A stretch of DNA of 64,000 bases from Desulfovibrio sp. UCD-KL4C (GTDB lineage Bacteria; Desulfobacterota; Desulfovibrionia; Desulfovibrionales; Desulfovibrionaceae). The notes beneath the pieces were generated by a model. The model did no database searches, had not been told where the DNA came from, and worked only from the letters and a program-made list of their open reading frames with translations. Shown here piece by piece: positions 16,645-25,489 of the stretch (the stretch's first letter is position 1; each line of letters starts with the position of its first letter). Location: NCBI RefSeq assembly GCF_006210265.1, contig NZ_VCNC01000003.1:124001-188000 (forward strand), read 5' to 3'. The translations under genes and the position numbers were made by a program.

Positions 16645-18150
16645 ATGGAATTTAATATTGCCGTAGAGCCTGCATCCACATGGTTTGCCGATGCAGTTAT
16701 CTTTTTTGCGTTTAAGGATTCAGAAGAATTTTTGCCAGGATTTTCTAGATGGATGGCAACCGAAGCAGACTGGGTTGCCGGCTCCTCTGGGCTTCAGGAT
16801 TTTACTGGAGAACTTGGCAGTACAACGGTTATTTACGGTTCTTCTACTTCAATCCCGCGGGTTGTACTTCTAGGGCTTGGCGATAAGAGTGAGTTTGGTG
16901 TTGAGCCGTTCAGTCAAGCTGTGTCTTCAGTATTTTGCAAATGTCGTGAACTTAAATTCAGAGTTGTCGGAGTTCCGTTGACAGCATTTGAAGGCATTGT
17001 TCTTGAAGATATGCATGAACATTTTGTAGTGGCGGCAATGGACGGTCTTTATGCCTATGATGAGTTTAAAAGTAAAAAAGAAAAAAATGGAACACTTCCT
17101 GAGTCCGTTAAGTTACTGACAGAAGTTGAGCCTCTTGAGACATTTGTTGAGACCATTCATAAAGGTCAGGCCATTGGCGCGGCTGTTTCCTATGCTCGTG
17201 ATTTGGTAAATTCTCCTCCTAATATTGCAAACCCGGTGTTTTTAGCTGAAGAAGCAAAGAAGCTTGCAAAGAAGTATGATTTTAAATTCAAGGCTCTGAA
17301 ACGCAAAGATATTATTGATAAAGGAATGGGAGCATATGCTTCTGTTTTTAAAGGAAGTGTCGACGAACCGCGCCTTATCACTCTTGAGTATTGTCCTAAA
17401 GGCAGAGAAGGGGACAAGCCTCTGGTTTTGATAGGCAAAGGCGTTACTTTTGATACCGGGGGGATTTCTCTTAAACCTACAGGTCATATTGAGGATATGA
17501 AGTGCGATATGGCAGGGGCTGCGGCAATACTTGGTTTTTTTAAAGCTCTTGGAGAACTCAATCCTGATTTGCCTGTAGTCGGCATATTACCTTGCGCTGA
17601 TAATATGCCGGATGGTTTAGCAACCCGCCCTGGTGAGGTTGTAACATCCTTTTCCGGTAAGACTATTGAAGTTTTAAATACTGATGCTGAGGGCCGTCTT
17701 TTACTTTGTGATGCCTTGGCATATTCAGAGCAATTTGAACCAGCGGCCATTATTGATCTCGCCACTCTTACGGGCGGATGCATAGTAGCTTTCGGCTGGA
17801 GTGTTGCTGCGGTAATGGATAATTCTCCTAAACTTGAAGATCTTATTATTGAATCAGGCATGAGAGTTGGCGAAAGATTCTGGCCTATGCCGCTTTGGGA
17901 TATTTATAAAGAAGAGCTCAAAAGTGATGTAGCGGATCTTAAAAATGTAGGCTCACGTGAAGGAATGACTATTCATGCCGGAATGTTTTTGAAAGAGTTT
18001 GTGCCTGAAAATGTACCTTGGGCGCATCTTGATATTGCCGGACCTGCGTGGCGAAAAAAGAAGACTGCAACTTTGACTGCTGGCGGAACAGGATTCGGAG
18101 TTAGAACTTTAATCGAACTTCTCTCGCAAATAGATTTAGAAGATATTTAA
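16645..18150 (+). CDS. pepA: Leucyl aminopeptidase, M17 family
   Basis: A 501-residue cytosolic M17 aminopeptidase that removes N-terminal residues from peptides using two metal ions. The metal and catalytic regions are intact: GKGVTFDTGGISLKPTG, then MKCDMAGAAA, and the signature NTDAEGRLLLCDALAY. The N-terminal macrodomain-like half (about 1-165) is divergent, as is usual. The start at 16645 follows GGAGAGG by a few bases, while ATG 16633 would overlap that site. It is 36 bases from the binding-protein gene and may share its transcript. PepA can also bind DNA in some bacteria; nothing here shows that. Confidence 0.95.
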   Translation: MEFNIAVEPASTWFADAVIFFAFKDSEEFLPGFSRWMATEADWVAGSSGLQDFTGELGSTTVIYGSSTSIPRVVLLGLGDKSEFGVEPFSQAVSSVFCKCRELKFRVVGVPLTAFEGIVLEDMHEHFVVAAMDGLYAYDEFKSKKEKNGTLPESVKLLTEVEPLETFVETIHKGQAIGAAVSYARDLVNSPPNIANPVFLAEEAKKLAKKYDFKFKALKRKDIIDKGMGAYASVFKGSVDEPRLITLEYCPKGREGDKPLVLIGKGVTFDTGGISLKPTGHIEDMKCDMAGAAAILGFFKALGELNPDLPVVGILPCADNMPDGLATRPGEVVTSFSGKTIEVLNTDAEGRLLLCDALAYSEQFEPAAIIDLATLTGGCIVAFGWSVAAVMDNSPKLEDLIIESGMRVGERFWPMPLWDIYKEELKSDVADLKNVGSREGMTIHAGMFLKEFVPENVPWAHLDIAGPAWRKKKTATLTAGGTGFGVRTLIELLSQIDLEDI

Positions 18151-18154
18151 AAAT

Positions 18155-18189
18155 AAAAAGCTCCTCAAATTTACTTGAGGAGCTTTTTT
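18155..18189. terminator. Bidirectional terminator between pepA and the asparaginase gene
   Basis: The stem AAAAAGCTCCTCAA pairs with its complement around a short loop, with A-runs and T-runs on the two sides, between converging genes. Confidence 0.88.
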
Positions 18190-18212
18190 ATAATTTTATG
18201 TATCGGTTACAG

Positions 18213-19223
18213 TTAAACGCTTTCTTCAGCAAAAATTGTTTTGATCTGTTCCAATGGGCGATTGCTTCCGATTAGAAGTTGCAGCAACAGTGTGGCTTTC
18301 AGCGCAGAAAGTCCTCCGGCAGTGATAACCCCTTTCTGTTTTAAGTAAGCAGCTCCACCCGGGTATGCATAAATGGGCCATACTCCTCCTTCAACGCATC
18401 TTGTGCAAAGCACTACTGTAACACCAGCTGCAATGCATTTCTCAATGCCTGAAACCAGCCCTGGAGGAGTGTTGCCTGCTCCGAAACCTTCAAGCACGAT
18501 TCCTTTCACACCCGTTTCTAATAATTTTTCTAAAATTGTTGAGTTCATGCCCGGATGGCAGCCGACCAGATGTACATTTGAATCCACCCCTGTGATTGGG
18601 AAAGAGAAGCGCGGTCTTCTATGTGAGTCTGCTCTTGTCAGAATAACGGATTCTCCGGATATAAAACCTATTCTGCCTGTGTTTTGACCTATAAACGGGT
18701 CAACATTCAGGGAACTGGATTTGATGGCGTTCTTGGCCGCAAAAAGCTTATCTGCCATTTGGAGGATAACGTCCGCTCCTTTTGGCGGTGGCAGCAGGCA
18801 TACTCGTACTGCGTCTACTAGATTGCGTATCCCGTCATACCCTGATTCGTTGAAGTAGCGCATGGCCCCGGTTAAAATTACCGGCTTAGGGGAGTTCACG
18901 GATATATCTAGTGCGTATGCTGTTTCAGCCATAAGGTCAGTACCGTGGAGGATAACTGCGCCCAGAACTTGCTCTTCAGCAAGATATGAATCAACGTCAT
19001 GAGCCAGTTTAAGCATCATTTCAGGAGACATGTGCGGGCTTGGAACATCAGACCAGAGTACTGGACGTATAGTGATGTCTTTATCGTCAGGAGTAATTTC
19101 TGAAATTAATTTGTCGAAGTTACCACCAGGAACAACTCCCCCGGCTTCGGGTTCTTCGCTCATGCCGATTGTGCCGCCGGTGAAAATGAGGACAACTTCG
19201 CCTGAAATATTATTTTGGGACAT
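18213..19223 (-). CDS. L-asparaginase
   Basis: A 336-residue asparaginase that hydrolyses asparagine to aspartate and ammonia. The first catalytic threonine lies in VLIFTGGTIGM (T15 or T18) and the second in LHGTDLMAETA, followed by VILTGAMR. There is no signal peptide, so it is most like the cytoplasmic AnsA type. GGAG lies six bases before the ATG. Residues 40-60 are slightly unusual in sequence, but both active-site segments are intact. It ends at the terminator shared with pepA. Confidence 0.93.
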   Translation of the reverse strand: MSQNNISGEVVLIFTGGTIGMSEEPEAGGVVPGGNFDKLISEITPDDKDITIRPVLWSDVPSPHMSPEMMLKLAHDVDSYLAEEQVLGAVILHGTDLMAETAYALDISVNSPKPVILTGAMRYFNESGYDGIRNLVDAVRVCLLPPPKGADVILQMADKLFAAKNAIKSSSLNVDPFIGQNTGRIGFISGESVILTRADSHRRPRFSFPITGVDSNVHLVGCHPGMNSTILEKLLETGVKGIVLEGFGAGNTPPGLVSGIEKCIAAGVTVVLCTRCVEGGVWPIYAYPGGAAYLKQKGVITAGGLSALKATLLLQLLIGSNRPLEQIKTIFAEESV

Positions 19224-19346
19224 TTATAGCTCCGCATAAGGAATTATTATCTAATGTACGCAAATCAGGTAGCTCAGGAACTCTCGCTTGGCAATAGATG
19301 TTATAGTAACAGTTAAGCTAAGTTCTGTTAAATTGCTCACTACAAG

Positions 19347-19382
19347 AAAAGCCTCCCAAACACTAGGTCTGAGAGGCTTTTA
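19347..19382 (-). terminator. Intrinsic terminator after typA
   Basis: On the complement strand an AAGCCTC/GAGGCTT stem with a 19-base loop is followed by TTTTC. The long loop makes it weaker than its neighbours. Confidence 0.6.
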
Positions 19383-19401
19383 AGATTCAATTTTAAGCTG
19401 A

Positions 19402-21237
19402 CTATTTCTTTTTCAGTTCTTTACCGCGTGCCATGTGGCGTTTAGCGGTGGAAAGTTCTGACTTGCGAAGTCTGATTGACTCAGGAGTTACTTCAATCAC
19501 TTCATCATCAGTGATGAAGTGCATAGCTCTTTCAAGAGTCATAGGTCTGCATGGGGTAAGAATGACAGCTTCATCTTTACCGGATGCGCGCATATTAGAG
19601 AGTTTTTTCTCTTTGGTAGGATTGATATTGATATCAGTATCTTTGTTGTGCTCACCTACAATCATTCCTTCGTATACTGGATCACCAGGTTTAACGAACA
19701 TTTCACCGCGAGGTTCAAGGTTGAAGATTGCGTAAGCAACAGCTTTACCGGAACGGTCAGAAATAAGAGAACCTGTGTAACGTGAAGGGAAATCACCTCT
19801 GTAGTCGGCGTATCCGGCAAATAGAGTGTTCATAATTCCAGTTCCCTTGGTATCGGTTAGGAACTCATCACGGTAACCGATGAGTGAGCGTGAAGGTGCT
19901 GAAAATTCCATGCGAACACGACCTTTCCCGTTATTAACGAGGTTGGCCATTTGTGCTTTTCTGGAAGAAAGTTTTTCAGTTACTACGCCCATGAATGCGT
20001 CTTCGCAGTCGATGAAAACCTGTTCCATAGGTTCAAGTTTCTTGCCGTTTTCTGTTTTGAAGATAACTTCAGGTCTTCCTACGGTAAGTTCAAAACCTTC
20101 ACGACGCATGGTTTCAATAAGGATCGCTAACTGAAATTCTCCGCGTCCTTTAACTATGAAACTATCTCTATATTCGCTTTCTTCAATTTTAACAGCAACG
20201 TTAAGCAGTGTTTCTTTTTCGAGTCTTTCACGAATTTTAGAAGACTGAACTAGTTTTCCTTCGAGTCCGGCCATTGGAGAAGTGTTGATTCCAAAGCGCA
20301 TGGATACAGTCGGTTCGTCAACTGTGATTCTTGGAAGAGCTTTAGGAGCTTCTCTGGTGCAGATTGTGTCACCGATAGTAATAGCTTCAATACCTGAAAC
20401 AACAACAATATCACCTGGGTGAGCAATGTCTGTTTCAGTGAAAGTCAAACCTTCGTATGTCTGTACTTTGGTAAGTTTCAGCGGAATGGTCTGTCCCTGC
20501 TCGTTGATGCAGGCGAGAGGTTCGTTTTGCTGAGTTGAACCATGGATTACTTTACCGATAGCAAGGCGGCCGAGATAGTCTGAGTAACCGAGGTCGGAAA
20601 CAAGCATCTGGAAAGGTTCATCTTCATCGTAGGAAGGGCCGGGAATATGCTGTACAACCATATCCATGAGAGGATGAAGGTTTTCACCTTTCTCTTCAAG
20701 AGTATGCTGAGCGATACCGTCTCTGCCGATTGCGTACATAACAGGAAATTCAAGTTGCTCTTCGTTAGCGTCTAAATCGATGAAGAGGTCATAAACTTCA
20801 TCAAGAACTTCGTTAGGGCGAGCATCGCCGCGGTCAATTTTATTGACAACAACAATAACTTTAAGGCCGGCTTCAAGAGCTTTTTTCAATACGAATCTTG
20901 TCTGAGGAAGCGGTCCTTCAGAAGCATCAACTAAAAGGATTGCTCCGTCAGCCATGCTTAAAGAACGTTCAACTTCACCGCCGAAGTCGGCATGGCCGGG
21001 GGTGTCGATGATGTTGATTTTAGTACCTTTCCAGTCAACCGCACAGTTCTTAGCTGCAATAGTAATTCCGCGTTCACGCTCAAGGTCCATGCTGTCCATG
21101 ACTCTGTCATCAACTTTTTGGCCTTCACGGAAAAGCCCGCTCTGCTTAAACATTCCGTCAACCAATGTAGTTTTACCATGGTCAACGTGGGCTATGATTG
21201 CGATATTTCTAAGTTTCTCATTAGTAGTTTTTTTCAC
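19402..21237 (-). CDS. typA: Ribosome-associated GTPase TypA/BipA
   Basis: A 611-residue translational GTPase. G1 is AHVDHGKTT near the N-terminus, the switch region has RERGITI, G3 is DTPGHADFGGEVER and G4 is VVNKIDR. EF-G-like domains and a lysine-rich BipA tail (MARGKELKKK) follow. It acts on the ribosome, in stress adaptation and subunit assembly. The start is placed at GTG 21237, because GGAGG lies six bases upstream of it; the GTG at 21252 would put that ribosome binding site inside the reading frame. It is divergent from thyX. Confidence 0.96.
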   Translation of the reverse strand: MKKTTNEKLRNIAIIAHVDHGKTTLVDGMFKQSGLFREGQKVDDRVMDSMDLERERGITIAAKNCAVDWKGTKINIIDTPGHADFGGEVERSLSMADGAILLVDASEGPLPQTRFVLKKALEAGLKVIVVVNKIDRGDARPNEVLDEVYDLFIDLDANEEQLEFPVMYAIGRDGIAQHTLEEKGENLHPLMDMVVQHIPGPSYDEDEPFQMLVSDLGYSDYLGRLAIGKVIHGSTQQNEPLACINEQGQTIPLKLTKVQTYEGLTFTETDIAHPGDIVVVSGIEAITIGDTICTREAPKALPRITVDEPTVSMRFGINTSPMAGLEGKLVQSSKIRERLEKETLLNVAVKIEESEYRDSFIVKGRGEFQLAILIETMRREGFELTVGRPEVIFKTENGKKLEPMEQVFIDCEDAFMGVVTEKLSSRKAQMANLVNNGKGRVRMEFSAPSRSLIGYRDEFLTDTKGTGIMNTLFAGYADYRGDFPSRYTGSLISDRSGKAVAYAIFNLEPRGEMFVKPGDPVYEGMIVGEHNKDTDININPTKEKKLSNMRASGKDEAVILTPCRPMTLERAMHFITDDEVIEVTPESIRLRKSELSTAKRHMARGKELKKK

Positions 21238-21427
21238 GGATTCCTCCGGCACATGACTGCCGCAAGCTTAGTTACCCAAAATAGGGTTACATTGCTAAAA
21301 AAGGATGCGGAAGGTCTGCTGTCGGTTTTTTATATAGTTGGTTAGATAAGGGATGGTTAGTTAGAGTATATTGTCACGCGTGGCAAGCAAAAAAAAGGCT
21401 AAATTGGTGACATGTGTGTAACATCTT

Positions 21428-21469
21428 AATTTTATGCTTAATTAACCGCAGTGCATTGAGCATAAAATT
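21428..21469. promoter_or_regulatory. 11-bp inverted repeat in the typA-thyX divergent gap
   Basis: The 313-base gap between typA (leftward) and thyX (rightward) contains AATTTTATGCT (21428-21438) and its exact complement AGCATAAAATT (21459-21469), separated by 20 bases. It could be an operator or a hairpin in a 5' leader. A second, unpaired feature nearby is TTGAAGGAGCTC, the ribosome binding site of thyX. Nothing else was seen in this gap. Confidence 0.5.
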
Positions 21470-21550
21470 GAAGTGATATGTGACCTGTATTGCTTCCTTG
21501 CACCTGTAGAGCTTTTACTTTATGAAGAGCCTTAAATTGAAGGAGCTCTT

Positions 21551-22294
21551 ATGCCTGAGAAAGATTTACGAGTTGAATTGTTATCTATGACCCCTAATGC
21601 CCTTGAACTTATCTATGCTTCGTTCAGGCAATGCTATTATGCTGGGTTTACAGCGGATATGTGGCCTAGGCTTATAAGTGGAGAGATTGCAAAGGAAAAG
21701 CAGGATGCCTTTGTCTCCAAGATTCTTGAGTCTGGGCATGACAGTCCTATTGAACATGTTAGTTTTACGTTTGCTGTAGAGGGAATTTCCAGAGCCTGTT
21801 CTCATCAGATCGTAAGGCATCGTATTGCGTCTTATTCGCAGCAGAGCCAGCGTTATGTTGCTGAAAATGATATGGATTACATCATTCCTCCGGCAATTAA
21901 AAAGATTCCTGAAGCGCGTGAACGTTTTGAAAAATTTATGGCAGAAGTTGGATCAGCATACAGTGATCTGCGTGAAATTCTTGTTGCTGCCGGTCGCGAA
22001 AGTAAGGCGAATGAGGATGCCAGATTTGTGCTGCCACAGGCCGCAGAAACGAAGATAGTGATAACTATGAATTGTCGTTCGCTCATGCATTTTTTCAATT
22101 TGCGTTGCTGTCAGCGTGCTCAATGGGAAGTCCGCATTATGGCAGATAAAATGTTAAAGCTTTGCAAAGAAAGTCTGCCGGCAATTTTTCGCAACGGCGG
22201 AGCCAGATGCGAGCAATTGGGTTACTGTCCTGAAGCTGAAAGGTTTGCATGCGGTAAGTATCCAACCTTGAAAGAACTGACTGAAAGGAAGTAG
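21551..22294 (+). CDS. thyX: Flavin-dependent thymidylate synthase ThyX
   Basis: A 247-residue FAD enzyme that methylates dUMP to dTMP using methylenetetrahydrofolate and NADPH. The family signature RHRIASYSQQSQR is at residues 89-101, and the later residues FFNLRCCQRAQWEVR fit the nucleotide-binding C-terminal part. Its presence suggests that classical ThyA is not needed. AAGGAG lies seven bases before the ATG. It is followed by a terminator and then by the long AT-rich region before dnaA. Confidence 0.97.
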   Translation: MPEKDLRVELLSMTPNALELIYASFRQCYYAGFTADMWPRLISGEIAKEKQDAFVSKILESGHDSPIEHVSFTFAVEGISRACSHQIVRHRIASYSQQSQRYVAENDMDYIIPPAIKKIPEARERFEKFMAEVGSAYSDLREILVAAGRESKANEDARFVLPQAAETKIVITMNCRSLMHFFNLRCCQRAQWEVRIMADKMLKLCKESLPAIFRNGGARCEQLGYCPEAERFACGKYPTLKELTERK

Positions 22295-22346
22295 TTACTA
22301 CATTATATATAGCATGCCTAAAAAAATGGTTTTATCGCTCATAATC

Positions 22347-22380
22347 AAGCCTGTCCGGATTTCCTGACAGGCTTTTTTGT
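22347..22380 (+). terminator. Intrinsic terminator after thyX
   Basis: The 9-bp stem AAGCCTGTC/GACAGGCTT (22347-22355 and 22366-22374) has a 10-base loop and is followed by a T-run. Confidence 0.85.
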
Positions 22381-23240
22381 TTTTTTAGCGAGAAAGCGAG
22401 GTCGCAAGGGTTTTTAAAAAAGTTTTTCTACTCATTTTTATTTGTATGCGAAAAATTTTATCTTTTTTTTAAATTTAAATTTAAATTTAAATTTATTAAT
22501 TATTATACGTTATAAGTAATAAAACGTGTTTTGGATACTTTTTTAGCAATTTTGTTATATAATATTGCAAATTTGTAGTATTTAATCCCACCTTATTAGT
22601 CTGTATTTTCAACATAAATTTTATTTAAAAAATTAAGATGTGGATAGAATTTTATTCAGACTCGACTATTGTAATTTTTCAGCTGCATAATACGTTGGTT
22701 TATAGGCCTTACGAGATGTCAAGTATATCTTAATTCAATTAAATAAGATGTTTGTTAAATGTTCTAAATTTTAAGTCCTATAATCCCTTTGTTTTATTGG
22801 GCTCAGCTCAATGTTATTTAAACAATGGTTTTTATAAGTTATTTGTGATTTGAATATTATTTTAAAAAAAAGTATGTTATATATGGTGTTTATGTGTGTA
22901 AATGTTGTTTTGAGTCTCAAAAATGAAAAATATTATAATGAGTAGTAATTTTACTGACAGTGAGGAAAACTGCGTAATTTTATGAAAAAAAGATAAAAAT
23001 TAGAATTAGCCTGTGGAAAAAGTTTTCAACAGTTGTTTATAATAATGATATTGACAGTCGTCAGCCCAAGAAACATGCAGGTTTGTAGGATTGCAATTAT
23101 CTGGCTATAAATGCTTATGTACCAAAAAAGAATAAATAAATTAATATGTTATCTTGTAGAAAAACATAGGGCGTACATCGGGAGCTCAGTGCTATATTAC
23201 GAGTTGATGTAGTGTTGTTCTTTGTCTTAGTTATCGCTTC
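22381..23240. other. AT-rich gene-free region before dnaA, candidate replication origin
   Basis: About 860 bases carry no plausible gene. Sites close to the DnaA box TTATCCACA are seen: TGTGGATAG at 22639-22647 and TGTGGAAAA at 23012-23020 (both on the complement strand), and TTTTCAACA at 22606-22614 and 23023-23031. The last pair stands 2 bases apart in opposite orientation, a tight cluster 210 bases before dnaA. A very AT-rich tract with TTTAAA repeats lies at 22461-22510 and could be the unwinding element. Placement beside dnaA fits a bacterial oriC, but no dnaN or gyrB follows, so a second dnaA locus rather than the true origin is possible. Confidence 0.5.
22471..22494. repeat. AAATTT hexamer tandem repeat
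   Basis: Four perfect AAATTT units follow a run of eight T and continue into ATTATTAATTATTATA. This is the most A/T-pure stretch of the region before dnaA, with no G or C from 22463 to 22507, and is a natural candidate for a DNA-unwinding element. Confidence 0.8.
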
Positions 23241-24590
23241 ATGATTACAGACAGCTGGAACAAAATTTTAAAATTTCTCGAGAAAGGGCTTAACCCCGGC
23301 CTATTCAAAGTTTGGATTAAACCTTTGAAGGCTGAAGTTAGTAATAACATCATTAAGCTATATGCTCCGAATGAATTTGTTGCTGCGTGGGTTAGAGACC
23401 GACTTTTAGACAGTATTACCGAGGCCGGAACTCAGGTTCTAGGATCGCGCCCAAAAGTTGATGTTGGTGTTAAAAAAGTTGCAGATAAACCTGCTGGTTT
23501 AGTCCGCCCTAAAAGTCCGCAACAGGTGCAAACAAGCATGGGACTTCCCATGATGCGTCCGTCGGTAACGGCTAGAGTTCCACGTTGGCGCTTTTCGTTT
23601 GATGACTTTGTCGTTGGAGACTCTAATCAGTTGGCATGTGCTGCTTCGAGAAGTCTTTGTGATAATTCCTTACCTGGAGATCAGCTGTTCCTCAGTTCTA
23701 CTCCTGGTCTTGGAAAAACTCATTTACTGCATTCGATCGGTCAGGGACTCTGTGCTACCAGTAATAAACAGCATGTTTCCATTGCCTGCCTTACAGCTGA
23801 AGAATTTGCCAATAGAATGGTTATGGCTCTTAAAGCCGGTGAAATATCAAGGTTTAAATCCGAATTCAGAGAGAATGTTGATTGTCTTCTTCTTGAGGAT
23901 GTTCATTTTTTTCAGGGCAAGCACAAGATGCAGGATGAGATTCTTGAAACTTTGAAATGCTTGCAGTTGCGCGGCTCAAAAGTTGTTATGACAAGTTCTT
24001 TTCTACCTCGCGAACTTGAAAAAGTTGACCCGCAGTTGGTGTCCAGATTTTGTTCAGGACTTTTAGCTGTTATAGCAACTCCTGACTTTGAGACCAGAAA
24101 ACGCATTGTGCAGAGCAAAGCTACCCGTCTTGGGACTCAGGTACCTGATTCTATCTCGGAGCTGCTAGCAGACCGTATTACAACCGATGTGCGCCAACTT
24201 GAAAGTTGTTTGCAGAACCTTGTGCTCAAAGCAAGGTTGCTTAATAGAAATTTGACACAGGAACTGGCTTGGCAGGTTCTTGAAAATTATTCTGTTACAA
24301 ATAAAAACCCAAGTTATGATTCAATTGTTGAGCACATTTGTCGTTCTTATGACCTTTCAGCTGATCAGCTTCGCTCCAAAAGCCGGAAACGTCAGATTGT
24401 TTTAGCCAGAAATACAGCTTTCTTCCTCGCTCGCAAATATACTGAACTCTCCTTGAAAGATATTGGAGTAAGACTCGGTCGCAGGCATTCAACAGTGATT
24501 AAAGGCATCACTAATATTGAACGGGAAATTTCTTTACAAACTCCTCTTGGAAGGCAGTTGCAGGATACTGTCGCTCGCTTGACACCATAG
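23241..24590 (+). CDS. dnaA: Chromosomal replication initiator DnaA (divergent motifs)
   Basis: A 449-residue DnaA with all four domains: domain I (1-75, including APNEFVAAWV), a short linker, AAA+ domain III (about 115-345) and domain IV (about 358-449). Motifs differ from the textbook. Walker A is S153-TPGLGKT, with Ser replacing the first Gly. Walker B is LLLED (E219-D220) instead of DD. The arginine finger VSRF (R269) and sensor II (DVRQLE, about 316-321) are intact. The domain IV signature is GRRHSTVIKG, one residue shorter than GGRDHTTV. This combination is consistent with the Desulfovibrio branch as remembered, not checked. Its start lacks a visible ribosome binding site. It lies directly before the ATPase-less DnaA-like gene. 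Confidence 0.93.
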   Translation: MITDSWNKILKFLEKGLNPGLFKVWIKPLKAEVSNNIIKLYAPNEFVAAWVRDRLLDSITEAGTQVLGSRPKVDVGVKKVADKPAGLVRPKSPQQVQTSMGLPMMRPSVTARVPRWRFSFDDFVVGDSNQLACAASRSLCDNSLPGDQLFLSSTPGLGKTHLLHSIGQGLCATSNKQHVSIACLTAEEFANRMVMALKAGEISRFKSEFRENVDCLLLEDVHFFQGKHKMQDEILETLKCLQLRGSKVVMTSSFLPRELEKVDPQLVSRFCSGLLAVIATPDFETRKRIVQSKATRLGTQVPDSISELLADRITTDVRQLESCLQNLVLKARLLNRNLTQELAWQVLENYSVTNKNPSYDSIVEHICRSYDLSADQLRSKSRKRQIVLARNTAFFLARKYTELSLKDIGVRLGRRHSTVIKGITNIEREISLQTPLGRQLQDTVARLTP

Positions 24591-24707
24591 TAATACGTTC
24601 ACAGTTTTTGTTTTTTTGCTTTAAGGATATTCATTGCATCCGGCGTTGATTTATCGTAAGACCAGCCCCCTTGTTTTAAACTGAAACGAAACTTTCAGGG
24701 GTAGGAA

Positions 24708-25412
24708 ATGAATTCCGATTTGTGGCACTCGATTAAGAAAAAATTAAAGGTCCGCATTAATCCTGTTCTGGTAAAAGTATGGGTAGATCCCCTTTCTGCC
24801 AGATATGAAGATGGTGTAGTCCAAATTACTGCGCCTAATGAATTTGTGATGAATTGGGTACAAGAGCATCTTTTAGGAACAATAAAAGATGCGGCTCAGG
24901 AAGTTCTTTCCACTGAAGTGGGTGTTACTATAGCTCTTCAGAATAATGAAAAAGGTGAGCTGGAAGAGACTGAATTCATTACGGATGTAACAGCATATTA
25001 TGCTGTGGAAGATATCTTGAACAGTATTAATCGAATGAAAAATATTGTTCATAATCGGTACGGAATAAGTCCTACTGAATTTCCCGATCTGAATGAGGAA
25101 GAAGCTTTACCTGAGATTAAACTTGAAGATCAATCATTTGATTCAATTCTGGACGCTGTTTTAGAAGCTTTTACCGTTACTTTCAGAGAGATGATGGAAC
25201 AGCAAACTGACCATGCAGCTCTTGCCAGACGGGTTTTGTACTATCTTTGCTTTAGATATAGTATTCCTCCTGAAGAGGTTGCTTTAAATATGGATTGTAC
25301 TGTTTCCGATGTTAAAGCCGGAGCAGCTGAACTTGAAGAAGAAATTGAGTTCGCAATAGATAACGGTCATAATTTGGACGATCTACTTTTGAGACTTTTC
25401 AAAAAAGATTAA
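24708..25412 (+). CDS. DnaA-like protein with domains I and IV but no AAA+ domain
   Basis: A 234-residue protein. Residues 1-70 match DnaA domain I of the gene just upstream (shared INPxLxKVWxxPL and APNEFVxxWV). Residues about 143-212 align without gaps of note to DnaA domain IV (FDSILDAV, ALARRVLYYLCFRYS, then EEVALNMDCTVSDV), but the DNA-contact signature RRHSTV is replaced by DCTVSDV. The entire ATPase domain is missing and a 70-residue acidic linker stands in its place. It cannot be an initiator by itself. It might pair with DnaA through domain I and modulate initiation; this is inference. AGGGGTAGG precedes the ATG. It begins 118 bases after dnaA and ends at a shared terminator. Confidence 0.85.
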   Translation: MNSDLWHSIKKKLKVRINPVLVKVWVDPLSARYEDGVVQITAPNEFVMNWVQEHLLGTIKDAAQEVLSTEVGVTIALQNNEKGELEETEFITDVTAYYAVEDILNSINRMKNIVHNRYGISPTEFPDLNEEEALPEIKLEDQSFDSILDAVLEAFTVTFREMMEQQTDHAALARRVLYYLCFRYSIPPEEVALNMDCTVSDVKAGAAELEEEIEFAIDNGHNLDDLLLRLFKKD

Positions 25413-25439
25413 TATTTTATGTATGTTAAAATGACTTTT

Positions 25440-25472
25440 AAAAGGTCTGACTACTTGTAGTCAGACCTTTTT
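25440..25472. terminator. Bidirectional terminator between the DnaA-like gene and the PhoH gene
   Basis: A perfect 15-bp stem (AAAAGGTCTGACTAC with its complement, four-base loop) is flanked by T on the right and A on the left, between converging genes. Confidence 0.92.
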
Positions 25473-25489
25473 GGTTTTGGGTAAGAAAT

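Noticed and set aside
22441-22510. AAATTT repeats as CRISPR or mobile element trace
   Set aside because: Units are six bases without spacers; simple AT repeat fits better as a DNA-unwinding tract.
23041-23100. TTGACA at 23051-23056 as a dnaA promoter
   Set aside because: No reasonable -10 box sits 16-18 bases downstream.
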